Shown: positions 26,001 to 35,395 of the stretch, one piece after another | Numbering within the stretch: the stretch's first letter is position 1 | Layout: each line of letters starts with the position of its first letter | DNA from: JAVBUY01 sp031552735 | GTDB lineage: Bacteria; Bacillota; Clostridia; Christensenellales; Aristaeellaceae | Assembly (NCBI GenBank): GCA_031552735.1 | Contig: JAVBMF010000033.1 | Coordinates: forward strand, 26,548-90,547 | Direction of reading: 5' to 3' | DNA: 64,000 nt | Position numbers and translations under genes: made by a program | Notes under the pieces: model-generated | What the model was told of the DNA's origin: nothing | Seen by the model: the letters and a program-made list of their open reading frames with translations, nothing else | Databases searched by the model: none

Positions 26001-29000
26001 ATCGGCAACGGCGCGCTGGCCTCGCTGAACACCCTGACGCTGACCAACACCAGCCTGACATCGCTGGAGATCAACGAAGGCGCGCTGTCCGAACTGCTGA
26101 CGCTGACGCTGGGCACCAACGCGATAGGTTCCTCGAAGATCGCGTCGCTGACCATCGGCAACAACGCGCTCAACAAGCTCACCACCCTCAATGTGCCCAC
26201 CTTCGTTGGCAATCCGCTGAAGACCATTACCATCGGCGACAACGCACTGAACAGCTTGAACGGCATCGGCTTCTCGACCAGTGTCGGCGCGCCGCTGGAA
26301 ACGCTGATCGTCGGCGCAAACGCGATGGGCAACGTCAAGACGCTGAACCTGACCAACAATGCGCTGTCCACCTTCACCGCCGGTCAGGATTCTTTCGCCT
26401 CGCTGGCCGACCTGACCATCACCGGCACCCAGATGAAGGACATGAATTTCCTGGCCACCGATGGCATGAAGAACCTGAAAAGGCTGTATATGCGTACCCT
26501 GCCCGCCACCGAACTGGTCGTGCCAAAGGGTTCGCTGCAACTGTGCACCTATCTGGACATGCAGAAAAACTACGAGCTGGCCTCGCTGACCTTTGAGGAC
26601 AACACCTGTCCGCTGTTAGCCGGCGGCGGCTTCCAGCTGTTTGACTGCAACAAGCTCGCCACGCTCATCGTCGGCGACAACTGCCTGAACAACTATGATT
26701 GCTGGCATCCCGCCGAGGGCTGGCTGCCGGTCAAGACCATGATCATCGGCAACGGTTCGCTGAACGCCGCCAAGCGCTTTGGCTTTAGCGACGTGATGGA
26801 AGAAGTGCGGGTGGGCAACAACTCGTTCGGCAACATCACCACGCTGACCTTCCAGACCGGTGTCGGCGGCGGCATCAAGGTCATCCCGCCGCTGCGCAGC
26901 TTTATCGTCGGCGAGAACTCCTTCCGCGGCACCGCCAATCTCATGAACTTCTCCAACTACCCCACGCTGACCGAGTTCTCCATTGGCAAGGGCTCGTATG
27001 GCAACCTCAAGACGCTGTACTTGACCGGCAGCGGCATCACCGCGCTGGACTTCGACAAGGACTTGCTGCCCGGTCTGACGACGCTGATGCTGGGCAACAC
27101 CACGGCGAACAGCTCCAGCGTGGAAAGCCTCACCATCGGCGAAGGCGCACTGCCCGACCTGGCCACGCTGACCTTCTGCACGAGCGCGGACTTCAGCAGC
27201 CCGCTGAAGACCTTCACCGCGGCTGACGGCACGCTGAGCAAGCTGGGCGCGCTCTCGCTGGCCAACAACCGCAACCTCGATACGCTGTCGATCGGCGCGA
27301 ACGCGCTGCCCATCGCCACCGTCATGGACATGAGCAACGCGGCGGCGAACCAAGTCTCCTTTGGCCAGGGCAGCGCGCCCAAACTGACCAGCCTGAAGCT
27401 GAACAGCGCCGATATCGGCAAACTGTACTTCGGCCAAGACAGCCTGGTGGGCTACGTCGGCACGACCACCGCCCCGATGCTGTTCAGTGCTGCCAGCCTG
27501 AAAGAATTTGAAGCCGAGGAAGGCGCGCTGAAGAATCTGACCACCCTCGCCACTCTGCCGGGCAACAAGCTGACCAGCTTCATCACCCGTGGCAGCGCGC
27601 TGGAAAAGGTGCCGGTGCTGAACCTGGGCACCCAGCCTGACCTGACGCAACTGGACGCGAACCTCTTGGGCATGACCGCGCTGAAAGAGCTGTATCTGGA
27701 CGGCACGGCCATCGCGAACCTCGACTTCCCGGACAGCTCGCTGCAAATCGCGACCAAACTGGCGCTGCCCAACGCGACGCTGAAAACCCTGCGCTTTGGT
27801 GCCAATACGCTGCCGAAGTACGCGGGCGGAACGCTGCTGCTGAACAACGCGCCGGTTCTTGAATCGCTGACATTCGCGTCGAACAGCCTGCCGCTGATCA
27901 CTGGCGTGGATGCCAGCGCCAATCCGCTGCTGACCGCCTTCACCGTAGAGGACGGCGCGCTGGGCAGTGTGACCGCCCTGACGCTGGCTGACGACGCCGC
28001 GCTGGAAACCCTGAGCGCCGGTGTTGGCACGCTGCCGAACCTAACCAGTCTGGACATCAGCCATTCCGGCATGCGTTCGCTGGACATCAGCGCAGGCAAC
28101 TATGGCAAGCTGACCGATCTACGCGCTGACGATATGGACGCGTTCACTGCGGACAACGGCGGTGTGTTCACCATCCAAAACGGCGAACTGCCCATGCTGC
28201 GCTCGCTGTGGATCAAGGGCCAGAAGGCCATGACCACGCTGGACGTTCAGGCGGGCACGGCAGGTAGCCCCACGCTGCCGAATCTGGTCGATTTGGGCGT
28301 GGCGCCGCTGAACGCCGCCTACAAGGCTGGCTACGAGGCCACCAGTCTGAGCGAGATCGCCTTCCATGGCTATACCATGCCGAAGGTCGAAACCATCGAG
28401 CTGCACAACACGCCCATCCGCAAGATCGTGCTGGAGGACAACTCCATGCCGAATCTGAAGATGTTCTACCCCGCCGCGGGCACGGTGTTCACCGAAATCA
28501 CCACAGGCACCAACGCCGCGCCGAATCTCTACCGCTTCCAGCCGGACAATGCCCAACTGGTCAGCCTGACCATCGGCGACGGCTCCGCCCTGAATCTGGG
28601 CAATGCCATTCCGGCCTCGCTGAGCGCGCTGGCTGGTGGCGACTATGCCTCGCTGGCCGGTCTGAACAAGAATACGTTCCAGTCGCTCAAACTGGGTGCG
28701 GGCGCACGCCCCGGCCAGTACCTTGCGCAGCTTGACCTGAGCAACTTCTCTGCGCTGCACACGCTGGAGCTGTCCGACGGCCTGACGCTGCCTGATACCG
28801 AAGCGATGATCATCACCGGCACGCAGTTGACGGCATTCCCGTCGCTGGACAATGTGACCATGCCCAAACTCACGCGGCTGCACCTGTTCGATAACCCGCT
28901 GTCCGGCGCGTTCACGCAGGGCAACCTGCCCGCCTCGCTGGTGGAGCTGCGGCTGAACCACACCGACATCTCCTCGCTGGATCTGTCGGGCAGCGCTATG

Positions 29001-32000
29001 CCGAATCTGGAAGTGCTGACCGCCGACCACAGCCCGAACCTGACCGAAGTGACCATCAACACGCCCGGCTCGTTCGGACGCCAGAAGATGGACCTGTTCA
29101 AGTTCTCCGACAGCCCGAACTTGGCCAGCATGCAGCTGGATCAGGACACCATCGACAACCTGATGGACGGCATGGCGGGCGACAGCCGCAGCGTCATCGA
29201 GCTGTACAATACCCGCTTGGGCTACGCCGATCTGCTGCCGCTGGTGCATCCGAAGAACAGCGGTTCCAATGTAACCATCACGCTGCCCAGCGATTTCCTG
29301 GACGCGCTGAACAAGGGCCAGGTGCCCGACAACACCGCGACCGACGCGCAGGTGGCCATGCTGTATTCTGGCGCCAGCTACAACAGCGGCTCCGGCGACG
29401 CACCGCTGGCCTCCAGCGTCCTGGTCGATAACCTCTACCCCGTCTACCGCATCCACCCGGACATTTACTTCGCCGGTACGGTCAACAACCAGCAGGGCCC
29501 GAACAACAGCATGGCGGGCACCTTTGAGGCGAACCAGGCCGAGGGCGGACTCGCCGCCTATCTGGACGCGCTGCCCGAGAGTCAGGCGCAGGGCCTGCGC
29601 ACGCTGCTGGCCAGCGGCTTCCCCAACAAGACGTTGGGTTTAAGCGCCAATGACGCCGCCTGCGCCACTGCCGAAGCCATTGCCGCGTTCCTCAATGAGA
29701 ATCTGGCCGCCGACCGCCGTGTGACCAGCAACTTCAACTACGACAATGCGGACGAGCCGCGCGTGGACGGCCTCAGTTATGCCGAGGCGCCCGATCCCCT
29801 GACCAACCCGGAAGGCTACAAGCTCTACACCGCTGTGCAGGAGCTGCTGGCGCAAGCGCGCCGTGCCGCCAAGGACCCTGTGGATCACACGCCTCCCGAG
29901 CTGACCGGCACGATCGAGGACGATCTGGATACGCCAGACCCCGCCCAGCCCAATGTGGCCACGATGACAGTCCGTGTGTCGCAGAAGAACATCAACGGCC
30001 GCTATTTCATCGCTGACCACTCCAGCAACATCATCAAGATCGAGAAGCAGACGGCGGACGGCTGGGTCGAAATCCCCGCGCCGCTGAACTACCAAGGCGA
30101 CGTGAACGACCTGCTGCTGCTCACCATTGACAACACCGACAAAACCGCGGCCATTACGCTGGATCTCAAGGCCGTCAAGACCGTTGGACTGGGCGAGTAC
30201 TACGACGTAACTGATGTGGACAACGGCGACTATCAGAACGACAAGTACAAGTCGGACTACATCGCGGTACGCGGTGTGGAAACCACTGAATTTGACACGC
30301 CCATGCTGCTGCGCGCCGCCGAGGCGATCGTGACCATCTCCTACAAGTGGGAAGGTCAAGCCAGCGCGATCAAGCCCGCCGACACCGTACACTTCGCCAA
30401 CGCCAAGCCCGGCGACAAGGTCTATATCGGCACGTCGGATCCGTTCTCGGTATCCGCCCCCGCCATCGCGGGCTTTGTCAGCCCGGAGGCCGACTGTGGC
30501 GAGTATCTGACCATCACCGGCGAGGGTGACAAGATCACCTTCTACTACAAGAAGCCGATCAGCATCTCCGGCGCGACTGCCGCAAAGACCTACAATGGTC
30601 AAGTGCAGACGCTGAACGGCATCGTCACTGACCTGGTCGGCGATACGCTGATCGGCCTGACCGGAACCGGCTCCGGCGAGAACGCGGGCGACTACGCCGT
30701 GACCGTCAGCGGCACGCCGGGTCTGGCCAGCGGGAAGGACTTTGACGCGCTGTATCAGCCCACCATCACCGATGGCACGCTGACCATCACGGCGTCGCCG
30801 CTCACCATTGGCGCGTCCTCCGGCACGTTCGAGTACGACGCCACAGCGCACACCGTCAACGGCTACCAGATCCTCGACGGCGTGCTGTGGACCGGCGACA
30901 GCCTGAGCGTCACGCTGGCGGATAACCAGCGCACCGACGCGGGCAGCAGCGAGCCCAGCATCCAGAGCTATACCATCACCAGCGGCGGCAACACGATCAA
31001 TGACAACTACGCGGTGCAATACGCCGCCAAGGGCAATCTGACCGTGTCCGCGCGTCCGTTGGCCATCACGCCCGACACGAAATCCTTCCCGTACAACGGC
31101 CAGGAACACGCGGTCTCCTACACCGCCACCGGGCTGCTGCCGGGACACACCATGCAGGTCACCCTAGCTGACGGCACCCGCACACTGGCCGGTACAAACG
31201 CCGTGCGCGTCGCGTCTGTGGGCGTATCCAATGGATCGAGTGTCACAGCCAACTACGCCATTACCTCGGGGACCGGCGAAATCACCGTCCATCCGGCGGC
31301 CATCACCGTCAAGGCGGGCAGCCAGAGCTTCCTGTTCACCGGCGAACCGCAGGCCGTGACGACGTACGAAGTGTCCGGCGATCTGGCTTCGACTGATCTT
31401 GTGACCAGTGTGGAACTGCTCAACAGCACCCGCACTGAGGTTGGCAACCAGAGCATCGATGTCGGCGCGATCAAAGTGATGCGCGGTACGGAAGATGTGA
31501 CCAGCTGCTACACCGTAACGCCCGTGGCTGGCAAGATTACCGTCGTCATGAGTGACGCCGAAATCATCATCACCGCAAAAGACGCAACCGCGCGCTACGA
31601 TGGCCAGAACCACTGGGGCACCGAGTACACGGTGAGCGGCCTGAAACCCGGCGAAAAGGTGCAGAGCCTCAGCATCAGCGGTGAAGGCACCGATGTGGGC
31701 ACCTATCCGCTGACCCCCAAAGGCGTGGTCATCGTGGATGCCCAGAACAAGGTGGTCAAGTCCTATGAGAAGATCACCTATGTGAACGGCAGCCTGACCA
31801 TTACGCCGCGTCCCGCCACCATCGTAGTCAACAGCCAGAGCTTCCCCTACGATGGCCGCGAGCATACCGTGAGCACCACCGCGACCGGTCTGGTGGACGG
31901 GCATACGGCCGCCGCCAACCTGACTGGCGCGACCCGGAAAGACCCCAACCGCTATGACGTAACGTTTGATTCCGCCAAGCCTCCGGTCATTACGGAAGGC

Positions 32001-33353
32001 ACCACGAATGTCACCAAGAACTACAGCCTGACGCTGACGCCGGGCACGATCACCATCATTCCCAAGGGCAGCGTCGTGCGCGTGACCGCGAAGAACGTCA
32101 ACGCACAGTATGACGGCACCAAGCACGGTCAGGGCGGCTATGATGTCACCGGCCTGCTGGACGGCGATCATATCGAGGGCGTAACCATTTCCGGCGAGAG
32201 CATGAACGCGGGCACCTATGCGCTCATCCCCTCCGGCGCGAAGATCATGGACGCGCATGGCAACGAAGTGACCTCCGGCTATCAGGGTGTCGAGTATGTG
32301 AACGGCAAACTGACCATCGCCAAGCGCTCGCTGAGCGTCAGCGTGGAGTCCAAGGCCTTCCCCTACGACGGTCAGCCGCATCGGCTGGAGTACACGGTTT
32401 CGGGCGATCTTTTGCAGGGTGATGTCGTCACCGGCGTCGTCTTGACCGGCAACGCCATGACCATCGTCGGCGACAGCAATGTGCTCGTGGGCAGGGTGTC
32501 CATATCGCGTGGCACCGCGGACGTTTCGCACAACTATGACGTCACGAGGAAAAATGGCGTCATTCAGATCACCACCCGCAACGACCTCGCCTACCGCATC
32601 GAATACTACTACGCGGGTGCGCTGGACAGCGCCGCAACCGTGCTGCGCACCGGCCAGACGTTGGGCGCCACCATCAGTGCCTATCCTGACAAGGCCAAGA
32701 CCGGCTACAGCCTCAGCCGCGTGCAGTATGGCGCGGACTACAGCGCGCGTGCGCTGGTCGTGGGCCTGATTGAGGAAAGCAACATCATCCGCGTGTACTA
32801 TGAACAGACCAATGGCGCAGGCTATACCGTGGAGCATCGTTACCAGAACGCCAAGGGCGACGGATATGATCTGGGCAGCACAGACACGGTGGGCGGCCTG
32901 AATGTCGGCGATGTGATCACGGAAGTCAACCAGCGCATTCTCGCCGCGACGCTGCCGGGCTTCGAATTTGAGCGCAGCGAGGGCCTGTCCCTCACGCTGG
33001 TCGCCGACAAGACGCAAAATGTGATCCGCGTGTACTACAAACGCGCACAAAATATTGCATATAGCGTCGAGTACTATTACAATGGTGAGCAGGATACGTC
33101 CGCCACTGCACGCTACAACGGCCACAGCTATGGCGAGGTGATCCGCAAGTACGCCGACAAGTGCATGCCCGGCTACCAGCTGCAAAGCGTAGAGACACTG
33201 CCGTTTACCCTCTCCATGCATAGCGAGCTGAATGTGATTCGCGTGTACTACGACTTGGTCGGCGGCGGTGAACTGCCCCAGACCATCGTGGATACCTCCA
33301 TCCCGTTGGGCGCTGGCGTGGGCAGCCTGAACGTTGGCGACAGTATCGAATAA
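23049..33353 (+). CDS. Giant secreted repeat protein (leucine-rich-type, MBG-like, MucBP-like)
   Basis: This encodes about 3,434 residues. A signal peptide (about 1-37, ending near SAARA) is followed by an SdrD-B-like domain (from ~57, GIVWHDADGNGVMDDGEAVVPGVE). From ~330 to ~2,130 come many irregular repeats of the pattern G-A-L-x-x-L-T-x-L-x-L-x-x-x-x-L-x-x-L, like BspA-type or beta-solenoid leucine-rich proteins. Residues ~2,495-3,175 hold about eight MBG-like repeats (each with an F/Y-P-Y-D/N-G-Q-x-H core). Three MucBP-like repeats (YxVEYYYNGEQD type) follow, up to ~3,400. The C-terminus contains ELPQTIVDTSIPLGAGVG but no hydrophobic anchor or basic tail. A start at 23043 is possible, but AGGAG spacing favours 23049. 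It is probably an adhesin or surface-layer component. Confidence 0.92.
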   Translation: MKKTSKTIASALLSFALLVQPFSGLSFSDGFSAARAEDSAPQAMTVAQAKENAPANSSASRIAGIVWHDADGNGVMDDGEAVVPGVELTLLARTADLASAGMLPTPRPAPGSSDAADGQVYYSDEINASDLLSFLGDDVMPDDEYTAFMRVSSNEYGWYVFEDAAPGSYVLMANLDNDQRLTVMRSGQSVFDPETWRTVPFTLESADAQLDDMHLGMADDTQDADDSTETPEETSGLDLPGIIASGLMGSDMMGTTMVGGPMIQMIDDSFLSVEEYLALLNDEPQTYEYMRSLFGADTDLTQVTLEQAQAITVFNPTDAGVTDMQTTTYLARMDGLKTINLSNQPLDGDLSFDSSNFQSVTSLNLSGCGVGISIASGALPDLTALHVNQTSSVAFESGALAENAFSTLTLKDIGDLSFGAGSLKKVSQLNVQGDIGDLSIAAGALPNMAYLNMKDATISSLRMEDGTSATGSATSACYSVNPNGGLTLGKIDNWYLGAYALPRCYALDLSKLAATSITFGDNALPACTTLTLSNPALETVSFGSDACGLVTRLVFNNTNSASLQSLSFGANALKSLNNNIDATNGLNLTNNKNLTSISLGNGALSGLTKLTLNNTGLTDLTFLGAGALPSLLVLNAAGLPATSITVPGNCLASMSTLNLNDCVDMQKLTFADDSVPLMTSLSLLRDAAMTEMTVGNRAMKTYANFNLTLSPPKVHTLTIGDDSLNMATSFNVGAYVQNLTVGKNSLNACTSIGSINAVNSPLESLTVGSGSFSAIGYTTLNLAQCKRLTGEHVSIAPDAFPNVKTLTLDNSKVVDLSFLTDGALATVTTLNWKNVGADTLAVPENVLPNLLTLDLNGNAQLTDLSIGAGAAPLGKTLTLTGCTSLSRITCDSGAFGALTTLSAQALTGETLTVSGAGFAAVTNLTVTNGTNLTAITLENGALPKLGAFTATNATKINTLVLGDGALANATALNLSGLPALTDLQIGNGALASLNTLTLTNTSLTSLEINEGALSELLTLTLGTNAIGSSKIASLTIGNNALNKLTTLNVPTFVGNPLKTITIGDNALNSLNGIGFSTSVGAPLETLIVGANAMGNVKTLNLTNNALSTFTAGQDSFASLADLTITGTQMKDMNFLATDGMKNLKRLYMRTLPATELVVPKGSLQLCTYLDMQKNYELASLTFEDNTCPLLAGGGFQLFDCNKLATLIVGDNCLNNYDCWHPAEGWLPVKTMIIGNGSLNAAKRFGFSDVMEEVRVGNNSFGNITTLTFQTGVGGGIKVIPPLRSFIVGENSFRGTANLMNFSNYPTLTEFSIGKGSYGNLKTLYLTGSGITALDFDKDLLPGLTTLMLGNTTANSSSVESLTIGEGALPDLATLTFCTSADFSSPLKTFTAADGTLSKLGALSLANNRNLDTLSIGANALPIATVMDMSNAAANQVSFGQGSAPKLTSLKLNSADIGKLYFGQDSLVGYVGTTTAPMLFSAASLKEFEAEEGALKNLTTLATLPGNKLTSFITRGSALEKVPVLNLGTQPDLTQLDANLLGMTALKELYLDGTAIANLDFPDSSLQIATKLALPNATLKTLRFGANTLPKYAGGTLLLNNAPVLESLTFASNSLPLITGVDASANPLLTAFTVEDGALGSVTALTLADDAALETLSAGVGTLPNLTSLDISHSGMRSLDISAGNYGKLTDLRADDMDAFTADNGGVFTIQNGELPMLRSLWIKGQKAMTTLDVQAGTAGSPTLPNLVDLGVAPLNAAYKAGYEATSLSEIAFHGYTMPKVETIELHNTPIRKIVLEDNSMPNLKMFYPAAGTVFTEITTGTNAAPNLYRFQPDNAQLVSLTIGDGSALNLGNAIPASLSALAGGDYASLAGLNKNTFQSLKLGAGARPGQYLAQLDLSNFSALHTLELSDGLTLPDTEAMIITGTQLTAFPSLDNVTMPKLTRLHLFDNPLSGAFTQGNLPASLVELRLNHTDISSLDLSGSAMPNLEVLTADHSPNLTEVTINTPGSFGRQKMDLFKFSDSPNLASMQLDQDTIDNLMDGMAGDSRSVIELYNTRLGYADLLPLVHPKNSGSNVTITLPSDFLDALNKGQVPDNTATDAQVAMLYSGASYNSGSGDAPLASSVLVDNLYPVYRIHPDIYFAGTVNNQQGPNNSMAGTFEANQAEGGLAAYLDALPESQAQGLRTLLASGFPNKTLGLSANDAACATAEAIAAFLNENLAADRRVTSNFNYDNADEPRVDGLSYAEAPDPLTNPEGYKLYTAVQELLAQARRAAKDPVDHTPPELTGTIEDDLDTPDPAQPNVATMTVRVSQKNINGRYFIADHSSNIIKIEKQTADGWVEIPAPLNYQGDVNDLLLLTIDNTDKTAAITLDLKAVKTVGLGEYYDVTDVDNGDYQNDKYKSDYIAVRGVETTEFDTPMLLRAAEAIVTISYKWEGQASAIKPADTVHFANAKPGDKVYIGTSDPFSVSAPAIAGFVSPEADCGEYLTITGEGDKITFYYKKPISISGATAAKTYNGQVQTLNGIVTDLVGDTLIGLTGTGSGENAGDYAVTVSGTPGLASGKDFDALYQPTITDGTLTITASPLTIGASSGTFEYDATAHTVNGYQILDGVLWTGDSLSVTLADNQRTDAGSSEPSIQSYTITSGGNTINDNYAVQYAAKGNLTVSARPLAITPDTKSFPYNGQEHAVSYTATGLLPGHTMQVTLADGTRTLAGTNAVRVASVGVSNGSSVTANYAITSGTGEITVHPAAITVKAGSQSFLFTGEPQAVTTYEVSGDLASTDLVTSVELLNSTRTEVGNQSIDVGAIKVMRGTEDVTSCYTVTPVAGKITVVMSDAEIIITAKDATARYDGQNHWGTEYTVSGLKPGEKVQSLSISGEGTDVGTYPLTPKGVVIVDAQNKVVKSYEKITYVNGSLTITPRPATIVVNSQSFPYDGREHTVSTTATGLVDGHTAAANLTGATRKDPNRYDVTFDSAKPPVITEGTTNVTKNYSLTLTPGTITIIPKGSVVRVTAKNVNAQYDGTKHGQGGYDVTGLLDGDHIEGVTISGESMNAGTYALIPSGAKIMDAHGNEVTSGYQGVEYVNGKLTIAKRSLSVSVESKAFPYDGQPHRLEYTVSGDLLQGDVVTGVVLTGNAMTIVGDSNVLVGRVSISRGTADVSHNYDVTRKNGVIQITTRNDLAYRIEYYYAGALDSAATVLRTGQTLGATISAYPDKAKTGYSLSRVQYGADYSARALVVGLIEESNIIRVYYEQTNGAGYTVEHRYQNAKGDGYDLGSTDTVGGLNVGDVITEVNQRILAATLPGFEFERSEGLSLTLVADKTQNVIRVYYKRAQNIAYSVEYYYNGEQDTSATARYNGHSYGEVIRKYADKCMPGYQLQSVETLPFTLSMHSELNVIRVYYDLVGGGELPQTIVDTSIPLGAGVGSLNVGDSIE

Positions 33354-33387
33354 ACCGCGAAAGCTTCCGACGTGAGAGGAGAACATC

Positions 33388-35283
33388 ATGAGAAAATGGA
33401 TTGCGTGCGCGCTTTGCCTTGCGCTGCTTTGCGTCGGCCTATCGGCCGGCGCGGAGCGCGCCATGGATAAGCTGACCATCGGCACGACCTCCCAACCCAG
33501 CGGCAGTTTCTTCACCGACATGTGGGGCAACAACACCGCCGATATGGACGTGCGCGCACTGGTCCACGGCTATTCTACCGTGGCGTTCAGTGGCGAAGGC
33601 AACTTTACGCTGGACATGACCGTTCTCAAGGATGTGCAGCTAACCGACGACAAGCAGGGCAACCGCACGTATACGTTCACCTTGAACGATGCGCTGACCT
33701 ACTGCGACGGCAGCAAGCTGACCGCAAAGGACTATGTGTTCTCCGCGCTGCTGCTGGCCGATCCGCGCATGACCGACCTAGGCGGCGTACCCGGCGCCAT
33801 GGGACACCTGAACGGTTTTGAAGAATACGTGAACGGCGTTCGCAAGGGCAATGCTGACGCGCATTTTGCCGGTGTACATCTGATTTCGGATCGTGCATTT
33901 AGCATCACCATCTCGCGAAAATTCCTGCCCTATTATTACGAGCTGGCGCTGGCCAATATCCAGCCGTATCCCATGGCCGTGATTGCCCCGCAGTGCGATG
34001 TGGCCGACGATGGCGCGGGCGCGTACATCACCGGCCCCTTCACTGCCGAGCTGCTCCAGCGCACCGTGCTGGACCCGGATACGGGCTATCGCTCCTATCC
34101 CAAGCTGACCACCGGCCCCTATGTGCTTACCTCTTTTGATCGCGAAACCTATGTGGCCGAGCTAACGATCAACCCGAACTACATCGGCAACTACGAGGGG
34201 CAAAAGCCGAGCATCCAGTCGCTCATGATCCAGCCAGTGCGTCAGGACGAGATTGTTTCCAAACTGACGACCGGCGAGCTTGATTTGGTCAATAAGATTT
34301 CCGATGGTCACCAGATTGACCTGGGGATGGCTGCCATGCAAAATGGCGAATTGGCCTTGAGCAACTATTTACGCACCGGTTTGAGTTTCCTAAGCTTTGT
34401 CTGCGAGCAGGGGCTCACGCAGTCTGTGGACATTCGCAGGGCGATCGCCATGTGTGTGGATGAGCAGGCGCTGGTCGATGAGTTCCTCGGCGGGTATGGG
34501 CTGGTAAGCTACGGTTTCTTCGGCTATGGGCAATGGATGGCTGCCGAGTTGGGCGATGAGCTGCTCAAGCTAGCGCAAAACACCGTGAATGAAAACGCCG
34601 CGATCGGCCTGCTGGAGCAGGACGGCTGGACGCTCAACGCGGATGGCTCCCCCTTTGACGAAGCATTGGGCGGCATTCGCTACCGCAAGGCCGCCGACGG
34701 CGCGCTGGAAAAGCTCAGCATCCGGATGGCTATTCCTGATAACTCGAATGCCGGGAAATTCCTTGCCAAGATGCTGGAATCGAGCATGGCGGCGGTGGGG
34801 TTTGAGTTGACGGTTGATGAACTGCCCTACCCCGATCTGCTCCAGCGCTACTATCGCCAGACCGAGCGCGGCTATGATATGTTCTTTGCCGCCACCAATT
34901 TCAATCTGGTTTTCGACCCCTACTACACCTTCTCTACCGATGCCGCGTATCAAGGGGTGTTCAACACCACCGGCATTCAGGATGAGAAGCTGATGCGTCT
35001 GGCGGACAATATGCGCAAAACCACGCCGGACGACAAGGACAGCTACAAAGAGAAGTGGCTGAAATTCCAGCAGCACTTCGTGGAAGTTCTGCCGATGGCG
35101 CCGCTGTACTCCAACGTGTATTTCGACTTCTTCCGCACGGATTTGCAGGATTATCGTCCCAATGCGAACCTGACCTTCGCAAACGCGCTGCTGTATGCCT
35201 ACCTAGGCGAACCGCGGCCGGAGGAAGCGCCGCAAAGCGACACAGTACCGACAGAAGATGGGGACGTCGTGTTCCTCGACTAA
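33388..35283 (+). CDS. Family 5 extracellular solute-binding protein (peptide-binding type)
   Basis: The 631-residue protein has a Sec signal peptide (about 1-22) and the cluster C (OppA/DppA) pattern: DVQLTDDKQGNRTYTFTLNDALTYCDGSKLTAKDYVFSALL, then SIRMAIPDNSNAGKFLAKMLESSMAAVGFELTV, and a C-terminal lobe. There is no clear lipobox, since the segment around C11/C16 lacks a Gly/Ala/Ser at -1. It could be released or held by other means. It starts 34 bases after the giant surface protein and has no ABC permease or ATPase genes beside it, so it is an orphan binding protein that may act with that surface protein. A strong terminator follows. Confidence 0.85.
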   Translation: MRKWIACALCLALLCVGLSAGAERAMDKLTIGTTSQPSGSFFTDMWGNNTADMDVRALVHGYSTVAFSGEGNFTLDMTVLKDVQLTDDKQGNRTYTFTLNDALTYCDGSKLTAKDYVFSALLLADPRMTDLGGVPGAMGHLNGFEEYVNGVRKGNADAHFAGVHLISDRAFSITISRKFLPYYYELALANIQPYPMAVIAPQCDVADDGAGAYITGPFTAELLQRTVLDPDTGYRSYPKLTTGPYVLTSFDRETYVAELTINPNYIGNYEGQKPSIQSLMIQPVRQDEIVSKLTTGELDLVNKISDGHQIDLGMAAMQNGELALSNYLRTGLSFLSFVCEQGLTQSVDIRRAIAMCVDEQALVDEFLGGYGLVSYGFFGYGQWMAAELGDELLKLAQNTVNENAAIGLLEQDGWTLNADGSPFDEALGGIRYRKAADGALEKLSIRMAIPDNSNAGKFLAKMLESSMAAVGFELTVDELPYPDLLQRYYRQTERGYDMFFAATNFNLVFDPYYTFSTDAAYQGVFNTTGIQDEKLMRLADNMRKTTPDDKDSYKEKWLKFQQHFVEVLPMAPLYSNVYFDFFRTDLQDYRPNANLTFANALLYAYLGEPRPEEAPQSDTVPTEDGDVVFLD

Positions 35284-35297
35284 TCCCCACCCAGCAC

Positions 35298-35335
35298 GCC
35301 CCGTCCCGCGGGTTATCCGCGCGGCGGGGCTTTTT
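35298..35335 (+). terminator. Terminator after the solute-binding protein gene
   Basis: GCCCCG-tcc-CGCGG and CCGCG-cgg-CGGGGC form a long GC stem around GTTAT, followed by TTTTT. Confidence 0.9.
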
Positions 35336-35395
35336 GTGTGGTCTCCGCACCTCCTTTTGTCGACAGAATATGCTGTAGCATGAGGGGGGATTGCT

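Noticed and set aside
33260..33353. LPxTG sorting signal in the giant protein (ELPQT)
   Set aside because: No Gly at the fifth position, no hydrophobic helix and no basic tail follow, so standard sortase anchoring is not supported.
29640..33536. Two long minus-strand frames (502 and 790 codons) opposite the giant surface protein
   Set aside because: Both are low-complexity reflections of the repeat-coding strand, with no start signals.
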